This document shows, piece by piece, positions 36,216 to 49,900 of a stretch of 64,000 nucleotides of DNA. The translations under genes and the position numbers were made by a program. The notes below the pieces were generated by a model. It was not told the DNA's origin and made no database searches. It worked only from the letters and a program-made list of their open reading frames with translations. This stretch comes from Brachypodius melanocephalos (Eukaryota > Chordata > Aves > Passeriformes > Pycnonotidae): assembly GCA_013398615.1 (NCBI GenBank), contig VZSR01002121.1:385659-449658 (forward strand), written 5' to 3'. Each line of letters opens with the position of its first letter. The stretch's first letter is position 1.

Positions 36216-38115
36216 CAAACCATCAGGTTTTTTCCTCAGGCTTTTGTCAGGTTTTCAGTCTGCTTAGCATTGATCTGGATGTTGTGGAAATCAGACGAGT
36301 TGCCAAGTACATGTGCACAGTGATTTACCTCATTTCCCTGCTCTGTTTCAGTGACAACACAAGAGGATTCGTGACTGAGGGTCTGGACCTCACGTGATGA
36401 GCTGTGCTGTCAAGGACTCAGGCAGTTCCTTTCCTGACTCCTGGACTGTTACCCCCTTGCTGGGACAAAGTGTTACTGCAAGCTTTGATAAACGCATCAG
36501 CACTGCCTGGGATCTGAGGGGCATCTCCTCTTCAGCCATTTCCTGCTCTGAAGTCAAGCACCAAACAGCTCTTCCTGGAGTGGGACAGCAGGAGGCATGC
36601 AGATCCCAGCAGGATGTTTTGTTGCCTGGCAAACACAAATGGCTCAGGCCTGGATACCAGGTTTTCGGGTGGTGCGCACCATTAGGAGAACACTTCTGAC
36701 TGTGTGCCCGTAAAATTGTAGGAACTGTGGGAGCCAGTCCTGGATCCAAACCATAGCCCTGCGGGCTGTGCATCCTTCAGCCTTTGCATGGAAGATGTTT
36801 TAATGCTTCAGTGTTGGCACAGGAACATATGGACTGGAATTCAGTGAATTTGTGACCTGCTCTGGATGAGCTCTTTCCCATTCCCTGGGAGATAAGATCA
36901 CATGACAGCCAGCACACCTCAATCTTCATTGCATATCTTAAAAATAGCCTCCCCCAAGGGGGGTAGTGCCATTGCTTGAAGAAATTTCTCTAGATCCCTT
37001 CAGTAATCTGGAATTGATATTGCAAAATATTCCAGTAGCACTAAGCCTGCGTGTCCATGTTTGTTGCTGTTTTGCAATCAGTGACCCTGCTGGGGATGCA
37101 GAATCCTGACCTTTGGCCTTTCCATGTGTGCAGGATGATACTGCATTCGCAGACACCACTGTCCAAAAGGACTTGCTGCCACCATCCTGCCAAAGTGCAA
37201 AGGCTGTCTGGAGTTTCAGGATGTGTCTTCAGGATCTCTTATTAAATGAACACCAGGGAGCCATGACATATTCTGGTTATTGCATAGCTGCAGCCCAGCA
37301 CAATTAAGCTCCGGGGTGCCAGTCTTCCAAACAGCATTGAAATCCTTTGGACATCTGGGGTAGAGGCAACAGTGCTGTTGGGACTAATCCTAAGTGGTTA
37401 ATGTCCTTGTGGAGAGGGCTTCCCTGTAATCCACTGGGAAAGGCTGGCTCGGTCCAGTGACTTCCTCAGGGCAGGCAGGCTCTGTAAGTTGCCCAAAGCT
37501 GCCTCTGCCTGGGCTAAGGCAGAGGAGCAGGACTTGTTTTCTGGTCAGGGTGTGCCAAGGAGACTTTCAGTGGAGGTGGAAGTTTACAGATAGGCACCTG
37601 AACCCCTCGGGCATGGAGAAGGCAGGATACTGTCTCCTCCTGATGCGCTGTACAGGGATGCTGTCTGTTAAGGTCAGAGGATGGTTTTGGTGCTTTTTTT
37701 GTTGTTTTTTTTTAAACTCCAGAGACAAGTATTGGCAAAACTGACTCTGCATTAATGATTCAGCTCCCAGACCTTTAAGCCTTTCAGTGTAAGCACTGAT
37801 TTTTTTATGATTTTTTTTTTAACTTGACAGCCAAGCAAGTTTCAAGTGCACTAATTACTACTACTGAAGCCTGACAAGGAACTTGCAAGTATAAGTCTTT
37901 TTCCAGTGTTATGTGTACAATAATACCCGAAGAATGTGTCTGTGCTCTGAAATAATACTGACTTTAGCATTCGCTAATGTATTTTTTTAATGGAAATTCT
38001 TAACTACTCCAGCAGTTTGCACCAGATAAGGAAACTGATTGCCAAGCTGTGCATTTTTACCTGACACAATTTATCAAGCTGCATGATGATCTTTGATGTA
38101 CATACTGAACATATA

Positions 38116-38121
38116 AATAAA
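38116..38121 (+). terminator. PAQR3: Distal poly(A) signal of PAQR3
   Basis: Canonical AATAAA about 2.2 kb after the stop, in AT-rich sequence. It is the last good plus-strand signal before the BMP2K 3' end, so it is the best candidate for the long transcript end. Confidence 0.55.
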
Positions 38122-38140
38122 TTCCAATTCATTGGCTTTT

Positions 38141-38754
38141 TCCTTGGAGTAACACCATTCCTGCATCTCATGCAGCGCAACAATAGATGTCAATGGCTCA
38201 GCCATGGAACTTGTGCCAGATCCTGTGGGTTACACAGACAGGGATTTTTGGGGGACAGTCTCTAGCTGAATTTGCTGATGAGCTCAGCTTTGCAGCCTAC
38301 TATCACTATTCTTTATTAACAGAGTCCCACTGCTGCTTTATCTGTTCTTGACCATTTTCATTCTTACTTCAGCTCACCCAAGAGTAAAATCAATACAAGG
38401 AGCATTCAAAAAACCTGCTCCAGTAAACAACTGCAGGAAGGGGCTCACACCACATTATAGTTCTCTCCAGAAGTGTAGAGCTCAGTCCACAGCAGTGGCA
38501 TTGGGGACCATACATGACTTTTTCGATGAGAAGGCTTTAAGGAGTAACACTGAACCAAAGAATTCCAAATAACACATGATCAACAGATTTTTAACCAGCT
38601 GGGCACAGCAAGATGATTGGGCAGCAAATACAACTACTTAAAACACTTGTAAGAGAGCCACAGGTGCTTACAGCTACAAAATAATTCAGCAGCAGCAGCA
38701 CTGCTTATAATGAATAAATGGAAGCCTTCACAATGCAGTGTTAAAGAGACCTGC
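38141..38754. other. Intergenic gap between convergent genes
   Basis: About 600 bp separating the probable PAQR3 and BMP2K ends. A further minus-strand poly(A) signal at 38312-38317 lies in it, so the transcripts may nearly touch. Nothing else seen. Confidence 0.55.
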
Positions 38755-41700
38755 AAAGACACTGTTACCAGGTTCATTTATTTAACAATTCCAAGGATTT
38801 TATGATATACATCGGCTTCACAAAAAATGTTAAAAGTTCTTGCTTTAGTAGTACACAAAAAAGCTTTAGAAACTCCAAGTCTAACAAGAAATGGAATTGT
38901 AGTTCAGGCAAGTGCACTTAAAAGCTGAATGCCAGCAATTTTAAAATAGTTTTTATGCTCTTTAATACTAGGTGATGCCTCAGCCACAACTTTAGCCATA
39001 CATACAATCTCCTTGATTTCCTTTCAAAATAAGCACTATGGAGCAGTAACACAGCAGCCACCCTTGGTGCTTAACTCATATTCACTCAAGTCACAGACAT
39101 GATTGTGGCTGCTGGGTTGCCAAAACCACAGCAACTCCAAGGGGTATGTGATGTGTGCGAGCATGTGTGTATTTTATATATACTTCTCATATATAAAAAT
39201 ACACAATATAGTATAAAAAAACTCCAGATAAACTCTTTTTCTCACAGTAGCAAATATATCAACTTATTTTCACAGTACTCGGTTTTACTAACTGGGACAC
39301 CCAGAGTGATTATAAGCTTTTTCCTCCAACCCTGGTGGCTCAGAGCCCCCCACCACACACTGGGCAGCCAAATCATTAAATATATTAATTACACACCTCA
39401 GGGCCCTTTGAGTCCGCAAACACAGCTATCTGTTTTTTTCTTTCCATGACCACAACCACTAAGGGCTTCTTAGTACCTTGGGACAGATGGTCTCTCCAGT
39501 GGCTGATCCTAGAAGGCCTGTGCTTCAGTCCCTCAGGATGCTGAAGAAGCTGTAAAAATCTATTGGGATTTCTGTCTGGAAGGGAAGTGTCAACCCCTTA
39601 CCTTGCCCTCTTGCTACCACAGACAGCACGTACGTGTCTACTGCAGCAAGGGCTTTCCTGATTTCAAGTAAGGTCACGTTGCACTCCACACACCCTGAAA
39701 AAAGTCAAAGGATATCCCATTCCCTGACAGTCACACATTTCACCTCATTTGAATAGTGGATAGTGGCTGAAAATAACCCCAAACTTGGGTTCAGTTGTGT
39801 ATAAACTACATCCACCAGGCAAAGTCAGCTTAGCAGGGTGCACCAATCTCACACTGACCATGAGAAAGGATAAAAATAAAGAGAAATAGTTACATTTAAG
39901 CAAAAACCTGATTGGTGTCTGGAGTATGAAGAACCAGGTTTGTTAAGGCCATTAGGAGGCAAAGATCATGGGCTGTAACTCGTGCCAGCTCTAGAGGCAT
40001 TGGGGTCTGCAGTTTGCCTTTGCCTTACCTCCCCCTTTAGCTTTGCTGTGCTGCAATATAATTACATACAGACCCTCTGCCAAAACCCCCCGCAGCCCTC
40101 CTCAGCCTGGAGTCTCAGAGTAAATCAACAATATGTGAACACATTCCTATTTTTAATTCACCTGATCACTTCTACCCACGCTGGGTCTGCCAGTGCCCTG
40201 CCTCCTCCCTGTATGTCCAACAGCCCCCACTTCTCCTCCCAGGCCCTGGAGCCAAGCCCCAGTGCCATGTGCATTGTTAACCCTTCCTGTTGCTTTCCCA
40301 CTGGGAAGGCAGCAATAGCGTGGCTTTGGTGAGGACCAGCCACATTTAGGACCACAGTTTTAATCTCATTTTGCGCCCACCCCGCTGCCCCATTTGTCAT
40401 CTCACTCTGTTCCAAGAGCTCTTTGGGCAGGTAACAGCTCTGAAGATTATTGAGAAAGGCAGCTCATAAGCATGCACAGAGGAAAAAAAAAATACCATTA
40501 ACCTGAGTGTCAGAAATGCTACAAAAACTGGCATGTGCTTCTTGCAGCCTTTGGCACCAAACAGGTGAGAAGAGCAGTAATAAAGCCCAGAAAGTCTTGT
40601 GTTGAAACATTTCTACTCAATCTCCTAAGGGCTTAGCTTCTAAGCCTGGAAAAGGCACACTGAAGCAGGCACAACTGGAAAATTCCACTTACACCCTGTG
40701 AGAAATGAAACAGAAGATTATGAAGGTTGCTATCTATACACCATCACTATGAGCTACGTTCAGATTTCAGGGCTAAGGGAAGCAATCTCACATACATCTT
40801 AGGGGGCGTTTTATCAAACTGATCCCAAAGGAGTCACATGATTTGTCTTCAATGTGTTTTCAGTGACTATTGTAAGGGATCAAATCCCACCCCTCAGAGA
40901 TCTCAAGACCACAGATCTCCTGCATATCCAGCAGGAGGCTTCAGGAGGGAAAAGCTCACAACCCTGAATATTTCACTTCACCTGTGACAGGGGGGGACAT
41001 GAGGACACCTGGCCACAATCAGTGATGTCTTCCATGTGCAAACATCCAGCTGCCTTCTCCTCAGCCTCCAGTGGAGCAGGACAGAAAGGTGAGACAAGCC
41101 AAGGAACCACCTCCCTGTGTGTCCCCGTGAGGATGGCCATGGAACCCAGGCATGAACTGTCCTGAGGGTCACTGTCTCTGCAGACTGTGTCCGTGGTTTG
41201 GGACAAGGTGCGAGGCAGCGGAGCTGTCCTCCCTACACACAACACCAGCTTCTGCAGCACAGGAAGCAAACCCCTGTGCTCGGCAGTGTTCACACCTCCT
41301 CCCATCACCCGAGGCTCCTCCCGGAATTCCTCAGCCTCTGAGGTCCTGGGTAGCAGGGCAGGGGTCCTGCCCGAAGGGCTCCGTGGGGTGAAATGCAGCT
41401 CAGTGGTCCGGCAGCCTCCAGCTCCTGCTGGAACACATCCAGGGCAGGAAGCATCTCCAAAGCTCAGTGCATTTAGCAAACCTTAAAAGAGCATTATGTT
41501 ACAGTCATTTCATAAAACTGTTGTGGTAAAAAACCAACAGGTTTTAGAGAGTACACATTTTCTTTGCAATAAAAACCCAAGAGGAAAACAGACACAAATC
41601 CTAATTTGTAATCAAATCAATCCATAATGGTTGTACCTCACAGTCAAGTCTGCAAGTCATCTGAAACATTCCATATGTGCCCAAGGACAGCCCCTCTTCC

Positions 41701-42532
41701 AGTGTGATGAGGAGTCTCCTAAGTGCTGCAATCCCAGCCATGTCCCTGCTGGCTCACTCCCCTACACATTCAGGTTTCTCACAGATCAGTAAATTATCTG
41801 CTTCTTTAGTTTTGACTCTACATTACCACTTTGCTATTTTACATTAATGGCACTTACTAAAGAAAAAAAAAATTAAAATTGACCATTTAGGCACCCAAAA
41901 AATAATCTGCCTTTCATCTCTGCAGCTGCATAGATATCTGCAAGGTCCCAAGCCATAGCTGTGCTCTGGAATTCTGGGTCACAGCCCCTGGAGGATGTGG
42001 CTGCTCTATTTTTATGATTAATAAAGGTAGCTTTCACCTAGGAAGCAGACTTGGCCATTTCCAGCACATAATCTGGATATCAGGATGTTCTTAGGTCTGC
42101 TGAGACACGATGAAGCACCGCAGTTCATCAGCCCCCTGTACACACAGAAAACACTTTCCATGTGCTCCCTGCCTCTTCTGCTCCACCAGGGCACATGGCA
42201 GAGGGATGGAAAGGCAACACCAAAGTGCACAGTGACAGTATGTCCCAAGGCCCCAAGTCAGTAACAGGGATTCATAATCAATTCCTCATTTCATTCCAGG
42301 AGCCATCTGTCATAAGGAAACAACATTCCTGATTTTTTTTTCTATTTCTCAAAAAGACCCAAATCAGAATTAGCTATTGCCTGCAATTCCATCATGCATG
42401 CAGGCCACTGCCTCCTCAACCTGAACAAGCTGTACAACCCAGGCCCCTGGCATTTTAACCACATAAATTACTCCACTAAATCTTTATCAAGGGACTTGGA
42501 GAGGTGGAGTGGGGGGAACCCATTGGAAGCCT
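38755..42532 (-). other. BMP2K: BMP2K 3' UTR
   Basis: About 3.8 kb of non-coding sequence follows the BMP2K stop. A minus-strand AATAAA at 38777-38782 is the most likely distal end; another at 38312-38317 could extend it by some 450 bases. No coding potential or repeat family is recognisable. The segment includes an AT-rich patch near 39160-39220. Confidence 0.55.
38777..38782 (-). terminator. BMP2K: Poly(A) signal of the long BMP2K transcript
   Basis: TTTATT on the plus strand, hence AATAAA for BMP2K, about 3.75 kb after the stop codon and in AT-rich context. It leaves roughly 600 bases to the PAQR3 distal end. Confidence 0.5.
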
Positions 42533-43962
42533 CTATTGTTTAGAAGGGAATGGAGCTGCTCCAAAGGGATCTAACTCTAGCGCCTGCTGTGGTTGGCCGT
42601 GTGTGCTCTGCACGACCAGCTCTGTGAAGGGCACGGCACCAAAGTCATCTGTTTTCAGCCCATCCCCACTGTGAGCGGCCCCATGCAAGGAGCTTTGCCT
42701 CGGCCTGCCAGCCATGACTACAGTGCCGTGGTCCCCACGGCTGTCCCCAAAGCCCTGGTGCTGGGCATGGCGCATCAGGTCCGGCGGGTGGAAGGGTTTG
42801 GCTCCGAAAGGATCCAGTAGAGTCTCGTCTGGCTGTAGAGGGTTGGCTCGATCCTTGCTGTCAGACAAGGCCACACTGATGTTCTCCTTGGAGTCTGAGA
42901 TGGTCAGGAACTCGTTGCTGCTCTGGGAGTCCCTGCGGCCGGCCTTCCTGTGCCGGCGGGCACGCTCCGGGGTGCGGTAGCTGGGCTTCAGCCCCTTCTT
43001 TGTGGTGGTGGGGGTGCCGTGATGGCGCTTCCCGTTGTTCTTGGACACCTCCTGCTTCATGCGCCTCTGGCGGGAAGACAGTTTCTGCAGATTCCGCTGC
43101 TGCTTCACCTTCTGATGCTGCTGGCTCCCTGTGATCTCCTCAAACGGAACCAGCCCAAACAGGTCCTCTCTACTCCCAGCAGACCTGGGGAGAAGGGACG
43201 GCTGAAATGGGGTGCAACCAAATATATCCACGCTCCGTGGAGAACTGGGGGAGAGCAGAGGCTCCATCCCTGACCCCTGCCCATCTTGCTGGGGCACCTT
43301 TTTGCTGAAAGGAGCTTTTATGAAAACATCAAAGTCATCCTGCTCTTGGCTTAAGTTGGGAAAAGCCACCTGAGAAGAAACACTTTTGTCCATCTTCTCT
43401 CTTGCCTGAGGCTGCAGAGTGAAAAACGGCACAGCTCCAAACACGTCAAATTCTTGGCCAGAGTTGATCGGAGTGCTTGGCACCTCAGGTGGGGACATAG
43501 GCACTGAACTGGGCTCTGTGATTTCACTGCTGCCCGTACCATCTCTGAACCGACTGCTCAAGAGCCCTTTCACACATTTTTGCTTGGTTCGGTCGCAATC
43601 AGAATCAGAGCTCTGCTTTTCTTCCTCCTCTTCTTCCACCTCTTCCTCAGAATCCATGAGGAGAGGTCGGTGACCTAAGTTCTCTGGTTCTGTATCATTG
43701 TCATCATTGAAGTCTCCATTCTCTCCATGCAAGACTTCTTCATCCTCCTGTTCTTCTTCTTCCTCACTGCTCTTAGGAGAAGGAGGATCAGATTCAAAAT
43801 CACTCTCTGACTCCTCACCACCTTTTGTCACGTGTCCCTCTGCACTTTTCCTCCCTGCCCGGGAATCTCTAAATGCATGGCTCAATTTTCCAGCCTTTGT
43901 TGGAGTCCCTAAGTTATTTCCTTGATTGCTGGCTGAGTTATCCACCTGTTTTCCAGGGGAAC
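42533..43962 (-). CDS. BMP2K: BMP2K last coding exon, acidic and DPF-motif tail
   Basis: A 476-residue single exon that is fully open. In order it holds a basic Ser-rich start, an acidic run (ESDFESDPPSPKSSEEEEEQ and MDSEEEVEEEEEEK), EFDVFGAVPFF, DFDVFIKAPFSKK, VDIFGCTPFQP, EDLFGLVPFEEITGSQQ, a basic stretch (KLSSRQRRMKQ, NNGKRHHGTPTTTKKGLKP, RTPERARRHRKAGRRDSQ), LLDPFGAKPFHPP, DDFGAVPFTELVVQS and the ending LDPFGAAPFPSKQ. The F-x-x-P-F and DPF repeats are adaptor-binding elements in this family. The acceptor is GACCTGCAG. Confidence 0.96.
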
Positions 43963-46900
43963 CTGCAGGTCCAAAGAAAAAAGCAAATGAAAACTTAAAA
44001 CACACAATGGCAGAACTTACTCCACACACCCCACAGCCACACATTCCAGGAGATGATGCAAACATATATCCTGTACTTAGGGAGGGAGGCGAGCTAAAAA
44101 TCAGATCTGACATTTCAAACAACACTCATAAAATCAACAGACAGAGCTACCAGCTTTACTTCTAAAGCACAAGGTGTCTGGAAATAGTTACCAGTATTTA
44201 AGGGGCATACAGAAGGGCTAATGGACACAGCTGATCTCTAGAGACAGCTTTTCAAACCCAGTCATTATACAGCCACTCTTCTCTGGAAAAACGGGAGGCA
44301 GCAGGATTTAACCACCTTAATTCTCTATTTTTTTTTTTTTTAAGCAGACAAGCTATTTTTTGATGTGCTTCTGCTTTGATAGTCTGCTCTGAGAAACAAT
44401 GCTCCAGTCACAAGAGCAGCTCCTTCTAACCTCTGCAGCAACTGAGGCACAACAGCTCTTGCTTTTCCTCAAGTTTGAGAGCAATGCTTTCTGCTTTGTG
44501 TTTAAATGCAGCCTGCTAGCTCAGCTTCTCTATGGCAAGGAAATTCATCTACTCCTTCACCTCTGCCAGCCCTCTTCCCACTATTCACTGACAACTAGAA
44601 CTGAAAGAACAATTCACTGATGAGTTTTTTGTGGTGTAGTTGCCTTGGGAACACTGGAAGCAGTAAAAATTTTGCAGCAGTACAAAAAAAGAGGTGGCAG
44701 GAGCAGGCAGAGCAGGGGAGGCTGCACAGTGGCACTGGCACTGCTCTCGTCACTAAGAAAACCCAGTTTCTCCCTCTGTCAGAGCCCTGTGATGTGGGGA
44801 GATGTTTTCAGGAGTGTAACTGACTTGGATTTCTACTAGAAGAGAAGGAGCAGGAGGAAAATCAAAACACTCATGTCTCTATTTTACCACGGGGTAAAGC
44901 ACATTTTGCCTTGAAATGTCCTCTTGGCCAGAGATAAGGTGCATAACGCTACATACAATGCCAGCAACAGCAGTGAAAATTCACCTCCAGGCAGGCACAG
45001 AACCACTGCCCAAAGCCTGTGTCACTCTGTCCAGAGAGGCTGTCACAGGCACCCTGGCACCAGGGATGAGCTTCTCACATTTCCAGCATCTGACACCAGC
45101 TGGGGCTGGGACTGCTCCTGTTCAAGCAGTTACTAGAGAACTCTACCCACAGCATTGCACTGGACCACTGACCTTACCCAAACAAAACTGATGTCTTCCA
45201 CTTAGGGCTTTGTTACACAAACACTGACATTTAACCCACTCCACGTGTTCACAGGATTGAAAAAGGTAGGGATGGCTACAGGCATCTGCTATTTCTCCAA
45301 AAATCATCTTCAGCTAGAAATCCAGCTCATAACTCTTTTTCTTGTAATATATAAAGTATTTTCTCAGCTAATTCCTTCTTTCACAAGGAAACTAGCATGC
45401 AACTTCCAGGCCAAGTCAGATTCTTTTCTTTCTATGATCCAGTTTGCAAGAGCCATTTGTTCCAATTTCAAAGGGAATTAACAGCGATTTCCTCATCCAT
45501 CAGCTTCCTCACTCCTTTGCAGTTACAGTTAAAATAATCAAAATTCAGCAGCAATACAATTTATGTAAGGATTTAAAAACAAGATGACCAGAATGACTAA
45601 AAACATCAGGTGATTAGGACTTTGAGCTGTTTCTTCTTGCCTTCTGGTGTCAGATTGCTTCTTATCCACTGTAATTTTAAATACTACATATTTGCTTTAC
45701 CCACTAAATTAGAATCTGGATTATTCTGCTGCTTACTTTAGATTTCCCAAAGGTACAGCCTTCACATAGCACTATATAACCCCCCTAGCCTCCAAATCCT
45801 GCTGTTTCCAATATTTACTGGAAGACTAATGTTAGCATAAATGCAAATAGATTTAAAAGAAAAAAGGACTACTTCTAGGTTAGATGTTAAAACCACATAC
45901 ACAAAAAAAAGCCCAAACCTTTTCTCTTTGTCCATATCCACAAGAGTTTACAGTCCCACAGAATGGTTTGACCTTTGCACTTAATCTCAACATGCAGTAA
46001 ACAACTAATAAAGCAATTTTTTTTTTAATGGAAGAACTGAATCATAGTGTTATCTAGTATACCTGACTTCCCAAAAGGTTTAAATATTATTTGTTAAGTG
46101 CTGCTACAGTCAGAGTCCCTAGAAAACACGCTGTAACAGGCACTGAGGAGACAGAACCCTCAACCTCTACCAAGAGCAGCTGAGCTGCTGAAGGGGCCAT
46201 CTGAGGCACAGGAGATGCAGCTCTCAGCCCCACACCTCTCCAGACAGATGGCACAGCAAAGAGGATGCTTCCCACAGCACACTCCAGGCACTGGCACCCA
46301 GCTGCTCCAGCATCCCAACAGACCCAGCTGTTATTCAGAACTGTGAGTCTTGCTGGCAACGCACAGCAAATGATCCTGGGAATCAGGCATCAAGACAACA
46401 CAACCTTTCCACCCTAAGATTTCCTCTCTTCAGTCTAGCAAATACAATTTTCAGAGGAACTTGCATGAAGCCAGGAACAATTGACTGAGCAATCCCTGTT
46501 GCTGGAAACATGCATCCACAGCAACACAGCAGCCAGGTGTTTTCTCCATGTACTTGGAACTCTGAACCACTCTTCAAGGAAATGCTGAGGACCTTCCTGG
46601 CTGACAGAGGCAGACACAGGGGAAGTGCTTGAATAGCCAATGAGAACACCCAAAGTTTGACGTTTGTTTGATTTTTACTTTGCCCACAGCAGTCTGTCCT
46701 GGCCCCAGTCAGTTCTGTGGGCTCTTTGCTCTACTGAGGGCAATGCTATGGCATGCTGGATATCGTGCACACCAGCCTTTGTGCTGGCAGCAGTGAGGAA
46801 AGGGAAACAGGAAAGGGAAGCTTAAGGTGTGGATTTGTAAACATCTCTTCCTGCACGTGAGAAAACATGGTCCAAAATATCTTAATTCTGAGGCCACTCA

Positions 46901-49900
46901 AAGACACAGCAAGAAAGTTTCTCCCATTCTAACACTATCACAGCAGTCAATAACTGCATCTCAGCTCAGCAGTGGTTTCAAAATTTCTAGTTCTTCAGCT
47001 GAGATTCCTCCTTCTCCAGTATCTTTGCCAGAGTTACCAATGTGACTTGCTTATTGCAAGCAGGAAACCAGTGTCTAGGTATTATGTACAGACTGGGAAT
47101 TATCCAACAGTGACCAGAAACTCAAAAATTCCACTAAGAGCTCACTGTTATCAGAGTTGCAGGGCCAGCACGCATGACCCTGCACTGACAGTCACCTGGA
47201 AAGCAGGAGGCACACAGCAGATGACACTGTGAAGAGCAACTCCTCCCAATATGTGGGTTTGAAGAAAACACTTTTACTCCAAAGAGTATTTCCAGAATGG
47301 TGCCATCACTGCTCCCACACTGCAGTGTGTCAGGAAGGAACCTTACCCTTCTGTGTGTGTGGAGGTTAGCACCTGCTCCAAGCAGAAACTAAGATACTCA
47401 TCTTGCACACTTTTAGCCCTACCTGGCCAACCCTGAGGGAACAAACCATCTCTGCACCCACGTTTGCAGCTGCAGGGGCTTCAGGTTAGCCCCAGGAACA
47501 GGGACAGAACTGCATCAGACAAGAATCAAAACCAAACCAAAGAAACAAAAATATCCTCCCCAGAACTATCATTTTTTAAACTAAGATAGAAATACTTTGG
47601 TCGTCTACACTACAGTTGCCCCTGTTTCTTTCAATGCTAATGAAGTTAACAAATGAAATAAAGAGCACTACGCACAGAAACAACCCTCCAAAAGAGAAAA
47701 CCCCCTACTTAATGACAACTGAATGCTCTGGCCAAACAGATTTCCAGACTGAAGTGTTGTGTCATGCTGATTTCATGCAATCTTGTCAGGCTACACTGCT
47801 GCAGAGATGTTCAGATACACATTTATACAGCAGTGCTGCACACTGGTGCACAACATCTGCTTGCAATGCGCCGCTCAGATTACCACACTTCTAATCAGGT
47901 TTGTAGCTTGTAGGGAACAATTGTTCTTTGCTCAAATGCAAGCCAGGTGGAACATCTTTAATCATATAAGAAGATCCCAATCTTCAAGGAAATTTTCTGT
48001 TGCGATGTTCTTTTTCGAGACAAGATTATAAGAGGATGAATTCCCTCTAACAACTGCAGTAATTACATGCCTTCTGCTGGTTCCTCATTTTAAGGTATCG
48101 TGAGGGTAGCCTAAGAGTGGGGCATAAGAGCTTTAAGCTCCCTTGGAATTGGGAACATACTGCCACCATCATTTCATAACAATTTGCCACATGTCAGCCC
48201 ATGGATTACCAGCAGGCTGCAACTAAATCTGCACCAGTTCTCTGACAACAACCAGGGCAGCAGCTGCTCAACACTGTAATGGATTTACATGTCTTATCAC
48301 CTTTATTTTCCAGAGGAACAAAAATGGAAGAATAGCACACTTGTGCCTGGCAGCTATTGCTGACATTCTTTTAAATAATTACTCCAGAGATTAAAGTGAA
48401 ATATAAAAAAATAGTGCAACATGCCCGTGACTGCTGCAAAATTTGAAAAAAAAAAAAAAACAAACCAAAAAAACAAAAAACTTTTTAAAAACTGGTAGCT
48501 GAAGTTAATCTTGATACAGGGAAATACCGTGAACCTCCATTCAGCAAGCACTATGAATAACTGAAACCACAGCCAAGAAGGTACAGAGTAACATCAGCAA
48601 AGCTTTCAATGAGTACAGTTATTAACAAGAACTTACTCTGCCAAGTTACCTAAACCTGAAATGTTTTTTGACAGTCAGATCACTGCATCTTTAAACATCA
48701 CAGGGCATCTTTAAACAATCAACATCAGCTGTCAAAGAAACACGAACTTTTGGCAGGATCATTTTTCACATTGTGAAAGTGGCTCAAGTCTTGTTTCTTA
48801 TGGTCTGGTATTAGTAATTTCTTCTTAAATTCTAGCAAGCTGTGTCTCACTTAAAGACCCAGACTGCACACTGGTCACAGGACTCCACAGCCATGGTACA
48901 GAACTTGCATTGGTTTGAAACTCTGTTAGAAGCCATACACAAAAAACAACTGAATGAACAATCATCCCCCATGTCTGTTCCTGCCAGGACATCCCATGTT
49001 TCTGCTGGGACACAGGGCACATCAAACAGCAGCTACTGCAGCAGAGGATTCTCAGGGATGTGTACAAGGCTCCAGATGATTCCCACGGCACTGCTGTCTG
49101 GCACACAGCTGGCTGGTTTTCTGCAAGATCCACGCAGCTGGGACAATACACACCATACCACAAAGCCCCTCTTATTCCAAGACAGACACCTGCAGCGACC
49201 ATTTGAAGACACCACCATGTCTGAGTAAGAAGGAAGCTGCTACAGAACTGGACTCACTTTTATTCAGTCTCTGGACAGAGAACAGGCCTGCAGAGGCCTG
49301 GAAAGGGTTACCCATGGAGGCTACAAAAACCAAGTGACTTGATCACATCTGCAGCATTGTTGTACTTTGATTGTTGCACATTGTTGACTTGATCACATCT
49401 GCAGAACTGTTAACAGTACTGCTGAATGTCAGCATTCAGCAGAACTGTTAACAAAATGACCTGAACCAGAACCCCATCCCAAGATCCAAGCCAGGCAACA
49501 GCTCATGGAGATTCTTCCACAGGAGCCAAATGCTTGAAAGAGTTTCAGGCAACATTTCCCAACATCTCCACTTCTTTCACACAGCACATCCATATAATTT
49601 TGAGTGTTACCTTAATTCTTGTATTTCTTCTGGGAATCACAGTATTAAGCTGAGGGAAGCAAAAGGCCATCCTAGGCTGGCTTCATCCTACAAATCATCA
49701 GTGTGAATAAATGCATGATGACCAAAGGCACTGAGAGCAACTCACCAGCCAACTGTACTCAATTCATGACATTTCCTTTTTACATTTGAGAGCAGCACAA
49801 AGTGTGTTTCTCCTGAGCTTCTGAAACACTTGATAATAACAACACAAGCTAGTTAGCATAACTTGAATCAAAAACTTCCATTCCAAAATGCTGACCACAG

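Larger units (their letters stand above)
35947..38140 (+). other. PAQR3: PAQR3 3' UTR with alternative poly(A) signals
   Basis: The non-coding region after the PAQR3 stop contains AATAAA at 36059, a variant ATTAAA at 37241 and a second AATAAA at 38116. The last is the likeliest distal end. No coding exon is seen here. A probable CR1 remnant lies at about 36155-36215, and a candidate intron occupies 35953-36351. The true end needs transcript data. Confidence 0.6.
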
